NCBI GenBank assembly: GCA_013396655.1
Contig: WBMV01004769.1
Span: 310,001 to 374,000 of the forward strand
Length of the DNA stretch: 64,000 bases
Source: Campylorhamphus procurvoides
Lineage: Eukaryota > Chordata > Aves > Passeriformes > Dendrocolaptidae
Reading direction: 5' to 3'
This document shows positions 52,111 through 64,000 of the stretch, in pieces. Positions within the stretch are counted from its first letter, which is position 1. Every line of letters begins with the position of its first letter. The position numbers and the translations under genes were made by a program. The notes under the pieces were generated by a model. It ran no database searches. It saw nothing but the letters and a program-made list of their open reading frames with translations, and had not been told where the DNA came from.

Positions 52111-54419
52111 ATTTATTTTTCTTCATGTCTTGTATGTTGACCTGAGAAATCAAGGAGACATCATTGACTTTGATGGCCAAGAACTCCATAAAACCACAAA
52201 AAAGACAAAAACCACATACCTAGGAAAGGAAACATTCTTAGAAAAGGTGAGAGTCATTCACATCCTCTTCGCCTGGCCTATTAGGACCAGTATTATTTGT
52301 CACTGATACTTCAAAAGAAAATAGATTTCTCTTTTTTTCTCCTATGGATAAACGTGGATTTTATACAAACACTTGTCTCGAACATCAGGTTTTAAGTGTC
52401 CCAGAAACCTGGAAAAATGGCCTAGGGCTTACCCTAGAAGTAGGACTACCCTTTCCAGAGGTGCTGGTTTCCAATTTGCATAGCCAGTGAGGTACAGTGA
52501 GATGTGTTGCACCCACCCAAATAGATATGAGACAGCTTCCAGCAGAAGATGGATAGATGCAACATGAAGTAAACTTGGTTGTCTTCACAATCTTCCAGGG
52601 CAAGAGAGTTCCAGGCTCTAAATGTACAGCTCAGCAGTTCTTCTGTACATGCTGAGGTCTGCTAGCTCCCCTTGGAGAGTCACCCAGCCCTTTCTGTGCT
52701 GCCTAAGTGAGGGGTTGAGCAACCAAGACTCCATGCTGCCGTTTGATTCACAAGATGCTCTGAGCCAGTCTGCAAGGATAAGAAAATGTTTAGAAGCAGA
52801 AAAAAGTCTAGATGAGGGCCTTCGATTGCCACAGTAGTTTGCAAATCATAACAGGCTAGCACAAGAGAGCCCATAACCTTACGAAACACAAGTGTTCCAG
52901 GACAGTTAAATGGAAGACTTCACTTGCACAATTTGAGAAAAGTTCAGCTCTGAAGTATGACAGGAAAGATCTTGCTCAATACTGTTGTTTTCACTTTAAC
53001 TCAAAATGAATAAGCAGACCCAAAGGAGTCTGGCTTTAGGACAGATTTCCTGAATAGGTACTTAGGTGATAAAGGTAGTTTTTTAATGCAATGAAACCTG
53101 GCCAACTACATCAGAGTACAGTATTCTTTGTTCTCATACCTAAGGAAAAAAACCTCCTTAAGAATTTCCTTATGAAGATCTTTTTCATTCTCTTCTTACA
53201 GGTCAGAAGGTCTCAGTGCAGCACTATCTCCCAACACCTCAGTGCTGTCTTCAGGGGTGTAGCAATACGTAGTCACTACACTACGACAACAGATGAGATC
53301 AGATAATATCAGAAGACTATGCAATGCTTCACATTCTTGAAAAAAATGTGCTATCTCTAAACAACAAAGAGGCCTTATTCTTCTGTTAAAAGAAGCCTTT
53401 TCTTACATCTCATCCTATATCTCACTCAAGGAAAAAACCCCACATATATATATAAAATTATATATACTATATATAGGTTATAGTTCTTTTATACAGGACA
53501 GTCCTCAGGTTTTGACAGAAAAATTTTCCCAGCCTTCCATAATGTCTGTTATTTATTGAATTTCCATCTGAAATGCCAACACAGATAATTCAGGATACCA
53601 TGGGAATTAATAGAGTCAGACAGAGATATGGGCTATCAACATAGCACTGTAAGCAGAGGACATTTTATTTGTGCTTCTCTTCCTACATCACAAAATAATT
53701 TTCAAAGCGAGAAATGGTATTTTCAGGGATTTTTTTAGCATAATCTACAGACACTTTGATTAAATATGCCAGTATTTCACTAAGGCTCAGATAAATATCC
53801 TGAATTTGATATGTAGCTGTTAAACCATCTCTATATTTGAATGCAAATCTTTCTCATTGGAACACTTCACACCAAACAGTGTTCTGTCAGAATTACTAAA
53901 CATTAGACCACTGTCATCCTAACAACTTGTGCTTTAATTGCAATAACATAAGGTAGCTTAGTTTCATTTCAGAGCTTGTCAACAAGGACATGGAAATAAG
54001 AGCTAAACAGAAACACAGATATACGACAAGGTGGCACAGTGGAAGATTTCTCTGAATTTGGTGGCTGTACCTGAGGCCTTTATGCTGAATCTGTTGTCTT
54101 TTGGATTGAGGTACATGTTACAGATCTAGGCTACAAGTTATGCCCATAATAAGCTGGTTTTGTAAGACAGTCCAAAAAAGATTTGTGAAGGATACCTGAT
54201 AATATATACAGAATTAAGTTTAAAAATATTGCTAAAATATGAATTATCACTTTAAAAAGAAACTTTTATTCCAGATAATTGTATTAAGGGAAAAAAAAAA
54301 ACCAACAACCTGATATTGGTATTTAAGAGGATGAGGTAGGAGTGGTGGGAGGAAAATTTTTCTTTAACTAAAAACAAAAACATTGTTGGATTAGTTTAGG
54401 GTTCAATTCTGCAAGCTGC
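52111..54419. other. Noncoding stretch, no gene recognised
   Basis: No gene recognised. A TA-rich microsatellite lies at 53443-53475 and an A-run near 54292. Confidence 0.5.
53443..53475. repeat. TA-rich microsatellite
   Basis: CATATATATATAAAATTATATATACTATATATA: an interrupted (TA)n. Confidence 0.85.
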
Positions 54420-54427
54420 CAAGCTTT

Positions 54428-54545
54428 CTGGTCCCAATTCAGTAAATTACTTAAGCATGTGCTTAAGTTTAAAGCACATCAGCAATTCCAAAGAAATTAT
54501 CTGACTCACACATGCTTAATAAATGTGTGGGCTAGAGCCAGGGAT
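54428..54545. mobile_element. Ancient palindromic DNA-transposon remnant (hAT/MITE-like)
   Basis: GTCCCAATTCAGTAAATTAC is followed by ACTTAAGCA (54449-54457), a two-base spacer and its exact reverse complement TGCTTAAGT (54460-54468). Then come AAGCACAT and, later, ACACATGCTTAA. Text of the form 'CCTGATTCAGCAAAGCACTTAAGCACATGCTTAA' is a well-known ancient dispersed palindromic repeat in sauropsid genomes, generally treated as a nonautonomous DNA transposon. This copy has lost clear terminal repeats. Family naming would need a repeat-library search. Confidence 0.6.
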
Positions 54546-57176
54546 CTCAGCACTTACTCGTATTAAGACCTTCGTTTCCTAATTGAACTAATAGTAAGGG
54601 GTAGATTTCACAGAGAATAAAGCCTCCTGCAAACCTCCATGCAAGCTGGGAATCACAGCTGGATCTGCTGTAACCCACATACCTCACAGCGTGACTCGAC
54701 CATCCCTACCATGGTACAAAGCTGGCCACAATGTTCCTGCCCTCCCAATGTTCCCCTTGTCAAGGGTGAATCATATTCAGTGTAGCTGAAATTCCTAGTT
54801 ATCCAAACAAGCAATAATAGAAACATTTGAACAGAAAGAAATTTTGAGTCATGTAGGTGGTTTTCTTGTGTGGGAAACTACCCGCTTTGTATCTATGTGA
54901 TTAGGAAAGTCAGCTTCATTTGCCTCTGGCTGTCTGAGGCAAGCAACAAAAAACACATTCATGCTCCTTTTCCTTCCTTCTCTTAGCAACACAGAAGGAG
55001 GGAAAAGATTATTAACATCTATGTCATAATAAGGTTAAGAGAACACATTCCCTGTCAGAAAGGCATCACTTCTACTAATGGGAACTTTTTCCAGAATTTT
55101 TATTGCCTAGCCTGAACTCACATCCAGGTAGAGGAAGAAAGTGCTATCTGAATGCTGACCAGTACACAAAGAATTATGCTGGGATACCAGCGGTATTATT
55201 CTGGTGCTGTTCAGCAATACACCAAACCCTAGCTGGACATGATATCTGCCCAAAACTGACTAGACTGACTAGCAAAAACAACTGCTGGGTAGAGATGTGG
55301 AAGAAAGTCCAGTAAGACTATACCATTCTCTATGTGTGTCTTTGTGGTCTCTGGAACACTTGGATAGAAAACTTCTAAGAGTTTTCACGAAAGACCAGAA
55401 AATAACAAATCAGCTTTGGAGAGCTTTATAAAACAAGCATGAGGAGCAGCATGGGCAGCAGTCCAAGCGGGATTCTGTGAAAAATTAAAAAAAAAAACAA
55501 ACCAACAGATAAGAGACTTGAGTACCACAGGCAGAGAAAAGACAGCAGACAGCAGCTTCTCACAGCAGTGTGGAAATAGTGTAACTGGGGGAAAAACAGG
55601 CCAGGTTGAGATTGTAGTTGTGGCAAATCTGGAGTGAAACATCAGATCTGGAACCTATCAAAAAACGAGGAGGGAGAATGAGGACAACAATTCCTGAGAC
55701 ATGTTGAAAGCCTAGGGAGGACATGATTTCAAAAACAGCAGGCTGTGAACATGGTTGTATTGAAGAGACGGCTGACGAGCCAAAACCCTGGTCAGAGGCA
55801 TGTTGGCTGAGCAAGAAGGGAGCAGAGGGAGGGGACTCAGCTGGGATACAGGAGCTCTGCAGGCTAATGTGAGGCCAGGGATGGCAGGGATAAGCTTTTC
55901 CTTGGCAGGGTGGGAGTCAAGCTCTGCATGGGATTCATTGCCATGTGAAAAAATACATTCCCTAGAGGAGATGGATGCACTGGATATTAGCACTAGAATT
56001 CAAATTTTTACCCGTCCTTCTCAGCTTTGACAACATACTGACAACTGCACTTTCCAACAAGTATTTCAGGGGAACTTTACCCAGCACCCAAGAGATTTTA
56101 TTAAAATTAATATGAAAAATTGTGACATCTTTTCAGAAGAGACCTTAACAACAGGTTTGCATCAGTTTTGCTTGGAGCCTTTGGGCTACATTTTCAGCCT
56201 ACCTGTGTAGAACAATGTCTGTTGAAAGTGTTAAGCTGAAACTGGTGATATCAGCAGTGGCAAAAGATGAGAACTGCTTTCATGCCGCTCTCAGCAGCTT
56301 TGTAGAAAAATGATTAATCATAAGTGTAAGAAAAAGTTGTCATAAAGCCTCAGCTGTTTTACCATTACATTATACTGTCTATGTCACTTATTAGTTATAG
56401 ACTGACTTTTTTATTTTTAATTCAAACAAAGGGTAGGTAATTATAAGTGATGTCTGCACATATGCTCCCAAAGTGTGGATGAAACCTTTCAACACACTGA
56501 AATATATTCCTTAGCGTATGTACCTAGCTTCTGTCTTGTAACAAGAAGGAAATTTATAGAGAAAAATAAAAAAGGAAATCATCTAGGACACCATTGGTCA
56601 CCTCCTTATTGTCATTTTACATTAGAGACAATAAACCAAAGAAAATCTATTTATATTTTCATATATATAGACAAGCTTCCTGTATTAGTACACAAATAGA
56701 TCTACAGCTTACTGCAGTGTTGATGACAGAGACAGGCAGCTGTGAAAATTTCAGGGAACCTAGCAGAAAACAAAAGGGCAGAAACACTATAAACTTCCAT
56801 TTCTAAGCAAACACCTATGCAGAGCAGGACTGAATGCTCACAACTGTTTTTTGGTGGTCAAATCTGAACAGAACAGTCTGCAGATTAATGATCATGAAAA
56901 TAGAAATGTTCTCATAAATAATGTACAATTTGAATCAAGAAAGCATTGAAAAATTAAACACTGACAAAAATAATATTTGGTTGTGTTGCACAGACATACA
57001 GACAGGTACTCACTTGATATCCATAGGAAGAAGGAAAAAAAAAGTCTCTAATGATCTGACCTATTCAGCACCAATGCTGATGAGGACTCTTTAAAAACCA
57101 CAGTGGAAATGATGGGTTTCAAAGTTTTTTATTCTTAAAAAACTAGAATTTTTTATATCTCTAAACAGAAAGTCCA
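54546..57176. other. Noncoding stretch, no gene recognised
   Basis: Between 55380 and 56030 the sequence is purine-richer and slightly richer in GC, with overlapping frames up to 93 codons on both strands, none recognisable. Nothing else seen. Confidence 0.45.
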
Positions 57177-57241
57177 TCCTTCCTTCCTTCCTTCCTTCCT
57201 TCCTTCCTTCCTTCCTTCCTTCCTTCCTTCCTTCCTTCCTT
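57177..57241. repeat. Perfect (TTCC)16 microsatellite
   Basis: Sixty-five bases of uninterrupted TCCT/TTCC units, about 16 copies. The tract is pure pyrimidine on the plus strand and pure purine on the minus strand. Confidence 0.98.
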
Positions 57242-57854
57242 GTAAATGCAGATTTGGAAACTATTCCTGAAAAATATGTTTACTCTAAACTACTTTTAAC
57301 GTTCCCTCTCAGTATAAACTATTTTTGTGTATGTTTTCTCTAGCAGAGAATAGTCTATCACTTTCCCCTTTGCAGTTAAATTTTATATTCTTGAGGATTA
57401 TCTAGACCAAAAACTATAGATTTCCTCAGTGTTTCCTCCAAATGAAAAAGATCATACTTACTAGATGTCTGATCATTCCTGCTGGTTTCTTTCTGGAATC
57501 TCTTAATTGTTCATAATTCTTTCAAACACTATTCATGCTCTTATTTCTCAGCGTTTTTACTAGGTTTTTCTGAAGTCATCTCTCACTTTTGAAGAAGCTA
57601 TTTATCAGACAAAAAATAAGGTGAGGAAAAACACAATGTTAATTGCATTCGTACCTTATAACTTTTAGAAGAAAAGCTATTCAGTACATGCAGAGAAAAT
57701 AACTATATAAAAATCATGTATTTCACATCACAATTGTGTTCATTGACATGGTTACGATCACCATGACAGTCCCTCACAAATTTTCATACATCCTGTTGTC
57801 CCTTGTGAAAGAGGGAAGTACTAATATTGCCTTGATAGCAGCAGGGACACATCA

Positions 57855-57930
57855 ACAATTATATAGATATAAACAATTATAGATACACATCCACAAACAA
57901 TTATATATATTTTTATATAAATAATACACT
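57855..57930. repeat. AT-rich tract with three ACAATTATA copies
   Basis: ACAATTATA occurs at 57855-57863, 57873-57881 and 57897-57905, followed by a TATATATTTTTATATAAATAA run. It is probably a decayed local tandem repeat. Confidence 0.7.
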
Positions 57931-58647
57931 TATATTTCTTATTCTCATGTTACAATGTGGAAATAGCTAATTTATTTCTGAAGTAGCTAAAAAGGTATCA
58001 GAAGCAAAACACATACGTTTAATCCAGGCAATCTGCTGAGCAAGGAAACAAGATTTATTAGCTTGTGTTTATATGGTTATTCTGTTTCTGATGCATAACC
58101 AGCCTAAGATACTCCAGACAACCTAGACTTCTGCCCTGACAAAATGCTTGAGAGCTGTTATCACCAGATCTGCGGTGAACAGCATGTCTCCCAAATTTCA
58201 CAATTCATGCCCAAATCATTTGCAGTCCTTCCTCTTCATTTACCTTGGGCTTTGGGTTTTTTTTTTGTTTTAGGAAGTTTAACAACACAAGAGATAAAGC
58301 AGAAATAGATGCAAAAGACATGTCACCTCAAGCTGAGGTTCTTTCCGTGCTCCCAGTACAGCTCTTTCATCAGAGAGAAGGGACCCACCCTCTCTTCTGG
58401 GTAAGAACAGCATGACTCAAAATCAACTAGCTGAGACTCGTGGCACACAAACATGCACCAAATACTCCATATAGGCCTAACAACTTTCTGTGGCAGGAAT
58501 AAAACAAAACACTCCTTTTGAGGATGGGAGATGAGTCTAATGATAATTAATTGATGTAGGAAGGCAACTCAGGTAACTCTGTCCTGGCACATCCACAATC
58601 CCTCCATATTTCTACCATGGGACTTTTAGGTGCTGACATGAGAAGAC

Positions 58648-58667
58648 TGACCATCCTAAGATGGTCA
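58648..58667. repeat. Short perfect hairpin
   Basis: TGACCATC and GATGGTCA pair exactly over the four-base loop CTAA. The hairpin is short enough to be chance in 64 kb. Confidence 0.6.
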
Positions 58668-59832
58668 ACAGACCAAATGGAGATGCTGCAGGAGTGATCA
58701 TAAGCACTGATATGCAGTGACTGCCTGACACATTTCAACTGCCTCTCCAGCTGGCATCAAGTGTCTGCCTTGCTCTCCAGATTATTCTAGTTATACAGTT
58801 GTGCCATAAAACAATCATAAATGAACCACATTCCTAGTCTTGTCCCACACTGCTTTTTAGATTTAGACTGTGAAAAGAAGGAAAAGCACATTGTACGCTC
58901 AAAAAGTCTGTAGGAAGTGCAGTTGAGGGATATTGATTCCCAGGAAAATTTGAAAATAATGGATGTGCATTAATGCATTTTTTAGGATGTTAATTCATTT
59001 CTGAAAATATACTTTCATCTCATGTCTGGACAGTATTCTGAGTTTCTTATTTCATAATTTTTGAGTGAATTATGGCTTTGTCTGAGTGAAGATTGGCTAA
59101 GAAACTGAGTGTACACAAAGACCAAGGTCTGGGACCTGTATGCAATATGAATATCTCATTTAAGTTAAGCTGTCTATTGCAAGATAATCTATATCCGCCA
59201 TACATTCTGTATAAAGGAAATTTCCAGTGGACTCTCTCCTCCGTATTGAGTTACATGGCAGAGCTGAAATGTCTCAAGCAATAAATCTACTGCATTTCCT
59301 CATTTACAAAATTATCTGTATGTCTAAAACCTAGAACCCTTGCAGTAAAGGTCTAAATAATCATGGTGAGAAAATCATACCTTATTTTCACATTTTTCAT
59401 TGATATCATGAAGCGCATTCTCACTTTTCCTTTTGTCAAGGCCTTCAGTCAAAACATAACTAAAAGAGTTGCTCAGAATTGTTGTGCATGAAACTAAAAC
59501 TATAAATTGCTTTATTTTCCCTGCAGCTGCTACCATACTATGGGTGAAGCCTGTACATGGGATATAGTCATTCAGACTGTATAGTGCTAGGAAAACACCT
59601 CATAATTTGAAGAATAAACCTGTGGCATTTTGAGAGGAGTTGCCACATAGGCCAGGCACCTTATAAATGCATTTTTATTGAAACTGCCAGGTTAACTCTA
59701 TGTACATGCGTACATGTCTAAAAGTCAGAGTCAAGCAGTTTCCTGGTAGCCAAATGACATCTTGCAAGCCAGGTTTCTCATTTACATTGAAGACATGGCT
59801 TTTACAAAGATCTATCACAAGTTCGTGCTAGG

Positions 59833-59861
59833 CAAAAAAAACAACAAAAAACCCCCAAAAA
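59833..59861. repeat. A/C-rich low-complexity tract
   Basis: A-runs separated by CAAC and CCCCC. Confidence 0.8.
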
Positions 59862-62340
59862 CTTAGTATGTTTGTTTAAGGTTTCTTTCCAGCTAGGTAG
59901 ATGGAGACAAAAGTGAAAAGTGGAAGAGAAACAACAGTATCTGCAGCATCTTTCTGCCCCAACAATAGGAGTAGTTTCCCATTCGGACAATTTCTGAGTT
60001 CCCAGATCTTTAGTTCTGCTCTTGGAAACCACAGGTGAAACTGGGAAAGGCAAGGAGGGAGAGGGCCAGAAAGGGCAGGGGAAGATATCTAAGGAGAGAA
60101 GGAAGAAAGAAGGTTGAAGACCAGAAAAGAAGATATAGTGGAAGGAAGAATAATTGAAATTTGAGGACTCTCATTTCGCTCATCTTTATGCATTTCTCTT
60201 TTGTTGGCTTATCATCAAGTAGACTTTCAGTGCATAGACCAGAACTTTGGCAAGGCTATTCATTCAGCATTCACAAAATGAAAATGGAGCACATTTTGAA
60301 GTCTGTTGCCCTTGGCAGTAAATTGTATTTTCATGACTCTTGAAATGTGGAAAGTTGGTCACCCTGCTGGTTTGCACACTGTCCATTGCCTGATGGAAGC
60401 CAGCTCACTAATCAGAACAGGAAATCTGGGGACAAAGAAGTAGAAATTAGTCAGATCTGAATTCTGCCCTGTTATATTAAAACATATAGCTAAAGCCATG
60501 TACACATGCTGAAAACTCCAAGATATGTTTGTTGCATTACTGAAACACATTTAGCAGATTTGCCTCAACTTCTTTTTTCTATTTTATGCTAATTTATAAT
60601 AGGTATATTTCATTGTTATTGATTATTGTTAGTGTTCTTATACTCAAGATGCAAATATTAAAGTCTTTTCTGTTTTTCCTTCTTTTCCTCCTTAAAAGAA
60701 CTAGATGATTTGTCTTTGTTTTTGTTCTCAGAGTTTGGAAAGCATCTAAATAAATCAATTTGTCTATCAGCCTTTACAGGTACTTTAGCTGTTTAAACAG
60801 TGTAGTTCCAATCCTGAAAATTTGTATGCACAAAGATGGCCAAGAATAGGCCTTATCTCACTTAATCTAAGAGATAGGAATCTAATCTACACAATCATCT
60901 AGGCTACACTTCTGTTGTCAGTTGAGAGAGGCAGAAGTCTAAGATAGGAGGTATGAATCACCGCTCCGGAGGCGAGTATCTCTCTCCATTGACTGTAGCA
61001 GGAACCTAGGAAGGTTGGTTAGACTAGACATCTAACACTAAAATGCTCAAAACTAAGTGAGCTAAATCACATTTGAAGTGCAGGAAGAGTATGCTGAAAT
61101 GAGTACAACTATTACTCTGGGAAAAAAAGTTGTACAAACATTAAAATAGTTGTATGATAAAGGCTTTATACTATCCAGTTTTTAATGACAAAGACTATTT
61201 TCCATGTGTTTAGAGGAATGCAGCTTTAATACCTGACTAGTACTTTTCTTGGTAAAATTAGAAAGGGATACAAATCAGAAAGCTCAAATGTAGGAAAAAA
61301 ATTATTTAGAGTTGCATTGCAAAGTATTTTAAAAGGTAACTTTTGCTACTCTATCTGACCTATCATTCACTACTAGAGCTGGTCAATCTGCTTCTGAGAG
61401 GTAGTCTTCACAAAAATCAGTGAAAAAAAAGATTGAGTAGTAAAAACAGCAGTAGAGAGGTGTTTGGGAACATCAGACTTAAGAAGAACCTTTTATTCTC
61501 ATTTTTCAGCAAAACTGGATGATGATACATCTGCTGCCTTGAAACTTCAGGAAGGAATAGCTCTGATGTTGTCGGACTTCCAGGATACTATTCAAATAGT
61601 GGTTATTGATGGGAAACTCTATTGACTATATTAAGAGGTAAAAAATTTCCTTGAGAATACATTGGTAAAATTATCAACAGAAGATAAAGATTTATTGGTC
61701 TGTTATGCCTGAAGATCATCCTGAGGTCTGGTTAACATGGATCCTGAAATGAATATTCAAAGATATATTTTTCTCTACACTACCAAATCACAGAAAGTTG
61801 TTTATTCTCCTCTGTGGAAAAAAAAAATTGCTTTAATTTTGCAGAGACGGAAGGAAGCAAATGCCACCCACCTTGAGGCCTCTGATTTCAAGGGACTTCC
61901 CTTCCCATTGCATGTGTTTGTGGGGAGCAGAGGCTTTGTGTGTCCACAGCTATAAGCAACTCGCCAAACCCACTGGGTGGCTACTGCCACCCCACCGACA
62001 AAGCTGAGGGAGGGGATGACTGCCGTGTTGTGGTTCTGAGTCAAACTGGAATCTGTCCCCGTGCACAGCCCAGAAACTCAGAAACTTCAGTGCCAGATGC
62101 AGAGCTGTTAGGAAATCCACCCCTGTAACCCCGGGACAGGGTGCACAGCTGGAGCACAGATGCAGACAGAGCCTCCCTGGAGTGGCTGTGGGACATGTGG
62201 TATCAGCAAATCCCTGTGACATGGCACACCCCAAAAGGCTCCAATATGGCCCATGTTCACAGCAGGTAAGGAATGCGTAGGGAAACATGTACCATTCAGC
62301 CAAGGGATCTCCACATGCCACTCAGCTGTCAGCTTTGTTC

Positions 62341-62460
62341 CGACTGCCTGGAATCAGGTGGATTTCGCTCGGCGCTGCAGGGAGACAGACTTTACCACTT
62401 TGTGACTCACTCTTGATCGGGGGGAGTGGGAACAGCAATCATTTATGACTCACTATATTG
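62341..62460. promoter_or_regulatory. Candidate enhancer-like patch with paired AP-1-type sites
   Basis: TGACTCA occurs twice, at 62403-62409 and 62446-62452, both in the context TGACTCACT and 43 bases apart start to start. The 80 bases before the second site hold five or so CpGs and a GGGGGGAGTGGG run, unusual for the surrounding DNA. TGACTCA is the consensus for AP-1 (Fos/Jun) and the core of NF-E2/MAF sites. Motif presence alone does not prove function. Confidence 0.35.
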
Positions 62461-64000
62461 TATAAGGCTATGGAAAATCATTTGCCTGCATACTGTACAA
62501 ATACATATTGGAAGTCTATTAAATATGTTGAAGTAATTGGAACACAATTAAAATGTTCTGAAGCAAAAGAGAGAAAGGTTACCCATTACCAGTCTTTCTT
62601 TTCACAAAGATAACCTATTAGCAGAAATTTGCAGTATTTTCCTTTTGAAGTAGTCAAGGCTTTAAAATTCTGTCTAGAAATAGAACTGTGTGAATAATTT
62701 GGGATGGGGGTTATATTCAAAAAAAACCAGCAAAGGTTTTGTCTTCCTGACAGTGTTTTTTTCTTCCTTTTTTGAGCAACTATTCCTAGCATAAGGAAAA
62801 TGGAAGTTCTTTTGAAAGAGTAGGAGCAAATATATTTTGAAACTTTCCTTCTAAAAGCAAAGTTATGCTAAAGCCTAATGCTCAAACCAGTGTTTGAATA
62901 AAACAGACTGCAAAGGATATGTTACACAAGAGGGAAAGAAACCATAGCCTGAAGGTTGGGGTGCTGGTCTACAAAGTTCTTTGCTAGAATTTAAATAAGG
63001 GCCTTAGGAAAAAAAACTCTAAAGCCCAAATCTTAAAAAAAATCTGAGGTCCCTGAATCCTGTAGGAGAATTTAGAATCTGAACTTAGGTGACTTGCGTG
63101 GGGCAACTGATGGCAATACCAAGGAGAGAGCTGTTGAACAATGCACTTTCCTTCAGGTTAAAGCCATAAGCAGCAATACCATTTATAGTATTTGTAGCTG
63201 GAAAGGAAGAAAATCCTGACAGAAATTGCCGGTTTTGAGACAATTAGTTCCCTGACACATTGCACCATGGGATCAGACAAACCCTGTGAGAGCACCATGG
63301 GTGGTGGGAGTATGAAAGCATGAATCAATGCTCTCTCCGTGGTTCTATCTGAAATCACGGACAGGCCAATTGACAGGGAGCAACTACTTGTTATCACCAA
63401 AAACTAAAGCTAAATTAAAACAAGTGCAGGCAATAGTTAGCTGATTGCTAGGCAATGGCTATCACAGCAAAAACAAGCTAAAATGAGCTCAGGCCAAGAC
63501 AAGCCCAGACACGTTTTTAATCCCAGCATTGTCAGGTCAGCAGAAAGCCCCTGACCTTTTACTTGTAGTGGCAAGAAATCACATGTACTGGTCTACAAAA
63601 TAAGTACTAGGAAACAGGAAGAGGAGGATGATCTTTCCCCACCATCAAAAGCAGGTCTATGTAGAACAGCTTAAACATGTGTGGTGTAGCTGAGGCACTC
63701 TGTATCCTGAGGTTGGGCACCAAAAAATTTCCCTTTAAAATAATCCTTGTTAAAATAGAGAAATGACTGTGTTCTAACAGAAAACAGGCTCATTTCCAAA
63801 TATCTGACATTTGGTCAGAGCTTTGCAAAGAGGTTGGTATCCTGCTCTCCTGCTCATTGTCTTCCTCTACAAAACATGCCACCTCTGCGCACATTGCTGT
63901 CCCCCTTGTCACATGGACCCTTAACATACCAAAGAAGCCACTCTCTCTCCTCAACAAAAGCATCCTACCCCTGTGGAAGAGTCCATCCCTTAGTGAGATC
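62461..64000. other. Noncoding stretch, no gene recognised
   Basis: No gene or repeat family recognised. The longest frame is 80 codons (63400-63158, minus) without a domain. Around 63000-63100 there are faint echoes of an old 'CTTAGGTGACTT' repeat type, too weak to annotate. Confidence 0.5.

Larger units (their letters stand above)
57242..62340. other. Noncoding stretch with AT-rich and low-complexity pieces
   Basis: No gene recognised. AT-rich sequence with three exact ACAATTATA copies lies at 57855-57930. A T-rich piece occurs near 58258-58272 and an A/C tract at 59833-59861. From about 61850 the sequence becomes GC-richer. A 123-codon minus-strand frame (61950-62321) is cysteine- and histidine-rich by composition but has no ordered motif. 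Confidence 0.45.

Noticed and set aside
61950..62321. 123-codon minus-strand frame rich in Cys, His and Trp
   Set aside because: Cys/His residues are not spaced as any zinc-binding fold I recognise, and two other frames cover the same DNA. Likely chance in GC-richer sequence.
1..64000. CRISPR arrays, operons, phage genes, tRNA/rRNA genes, endogenous retroviruses
   Set aside because: No regularly spaced repeats, no prokaryotic gene density, no tRNA/rRNA signatures and no LTR pairs or retroviral coding motifs were seen. The repeats indicate a bird genome.

Overview
The window looks like a 64 kb piece of a bird nuclear genome, from an AT-rich, gene-poor stretch that is either intergenic or inside a very large intron. 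The main evidence is a set of chicken-repeat 1 (CR1) LINE fragments on both strands. They carry the typical avian CR1 3' end with ATTCTATGATTCTATGAT-like termini, and the longest is a roughly 2.1 kb reverse-transcriptase/endonuclease fragment. Older remnants fit sauropsids generally: an ancient CR1/L3-like tail and palindromic DNA-transposon-like pieces. CpG dinucleotides are scarce except in a few short islands. I found no operon structure, Shine-Dalgarno sites or other bacterial features.

I could not support any host protein-coding gene. The longest open frame outside repeats is 167 codons (595-1098) and lies in a small CpG-rich island with no recognisable domain. The only peptides I recognise are broken CR1 ORF2 pieces on the minus strand between 34188 and 36436.

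Layout: 1-590 is plain noncoding DNA. 590-1055 is a CpG-rich island with a GC box, the best promoter-like candidate. 1056-21250 is AT-rich noncoding DNA with G/T-, A/C- and TA-rich low-complexity tracts and one palindromic ancient-repeat remnant near 16.8 kb. 21251-28233 holds three CR1 3' fragments (minus, plus, minus). 28234-33924 is unannotated noncoding DNA. 33925-36372 is the long 5'-truncated CR1 copy, containing a single N flanked by two apparently identical 292-base copies, which is almost certainly an assembly artefact. 36373-64000 is again noncoding, with a short CR1 tail (41.7 kb), an old CR1/L3-like tail (42.5 kb), a canonical G-quadruplex motif (42.7 kb), a nested hairpin (45.1 kb), a 31-base tandem duplication (49.2 kb), an ancient palindromic element (54.4 kb), a perfect (TTCC)16 microsatellite (57.2 kb) and a GC-richer patch with paired AP-1-type sites (62.4 kb).

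No new multi-gene system is visible. The most useful observations are the N-flanking duplication, the CpG island, the G-quadruplex motif and the structured inverted repeats.
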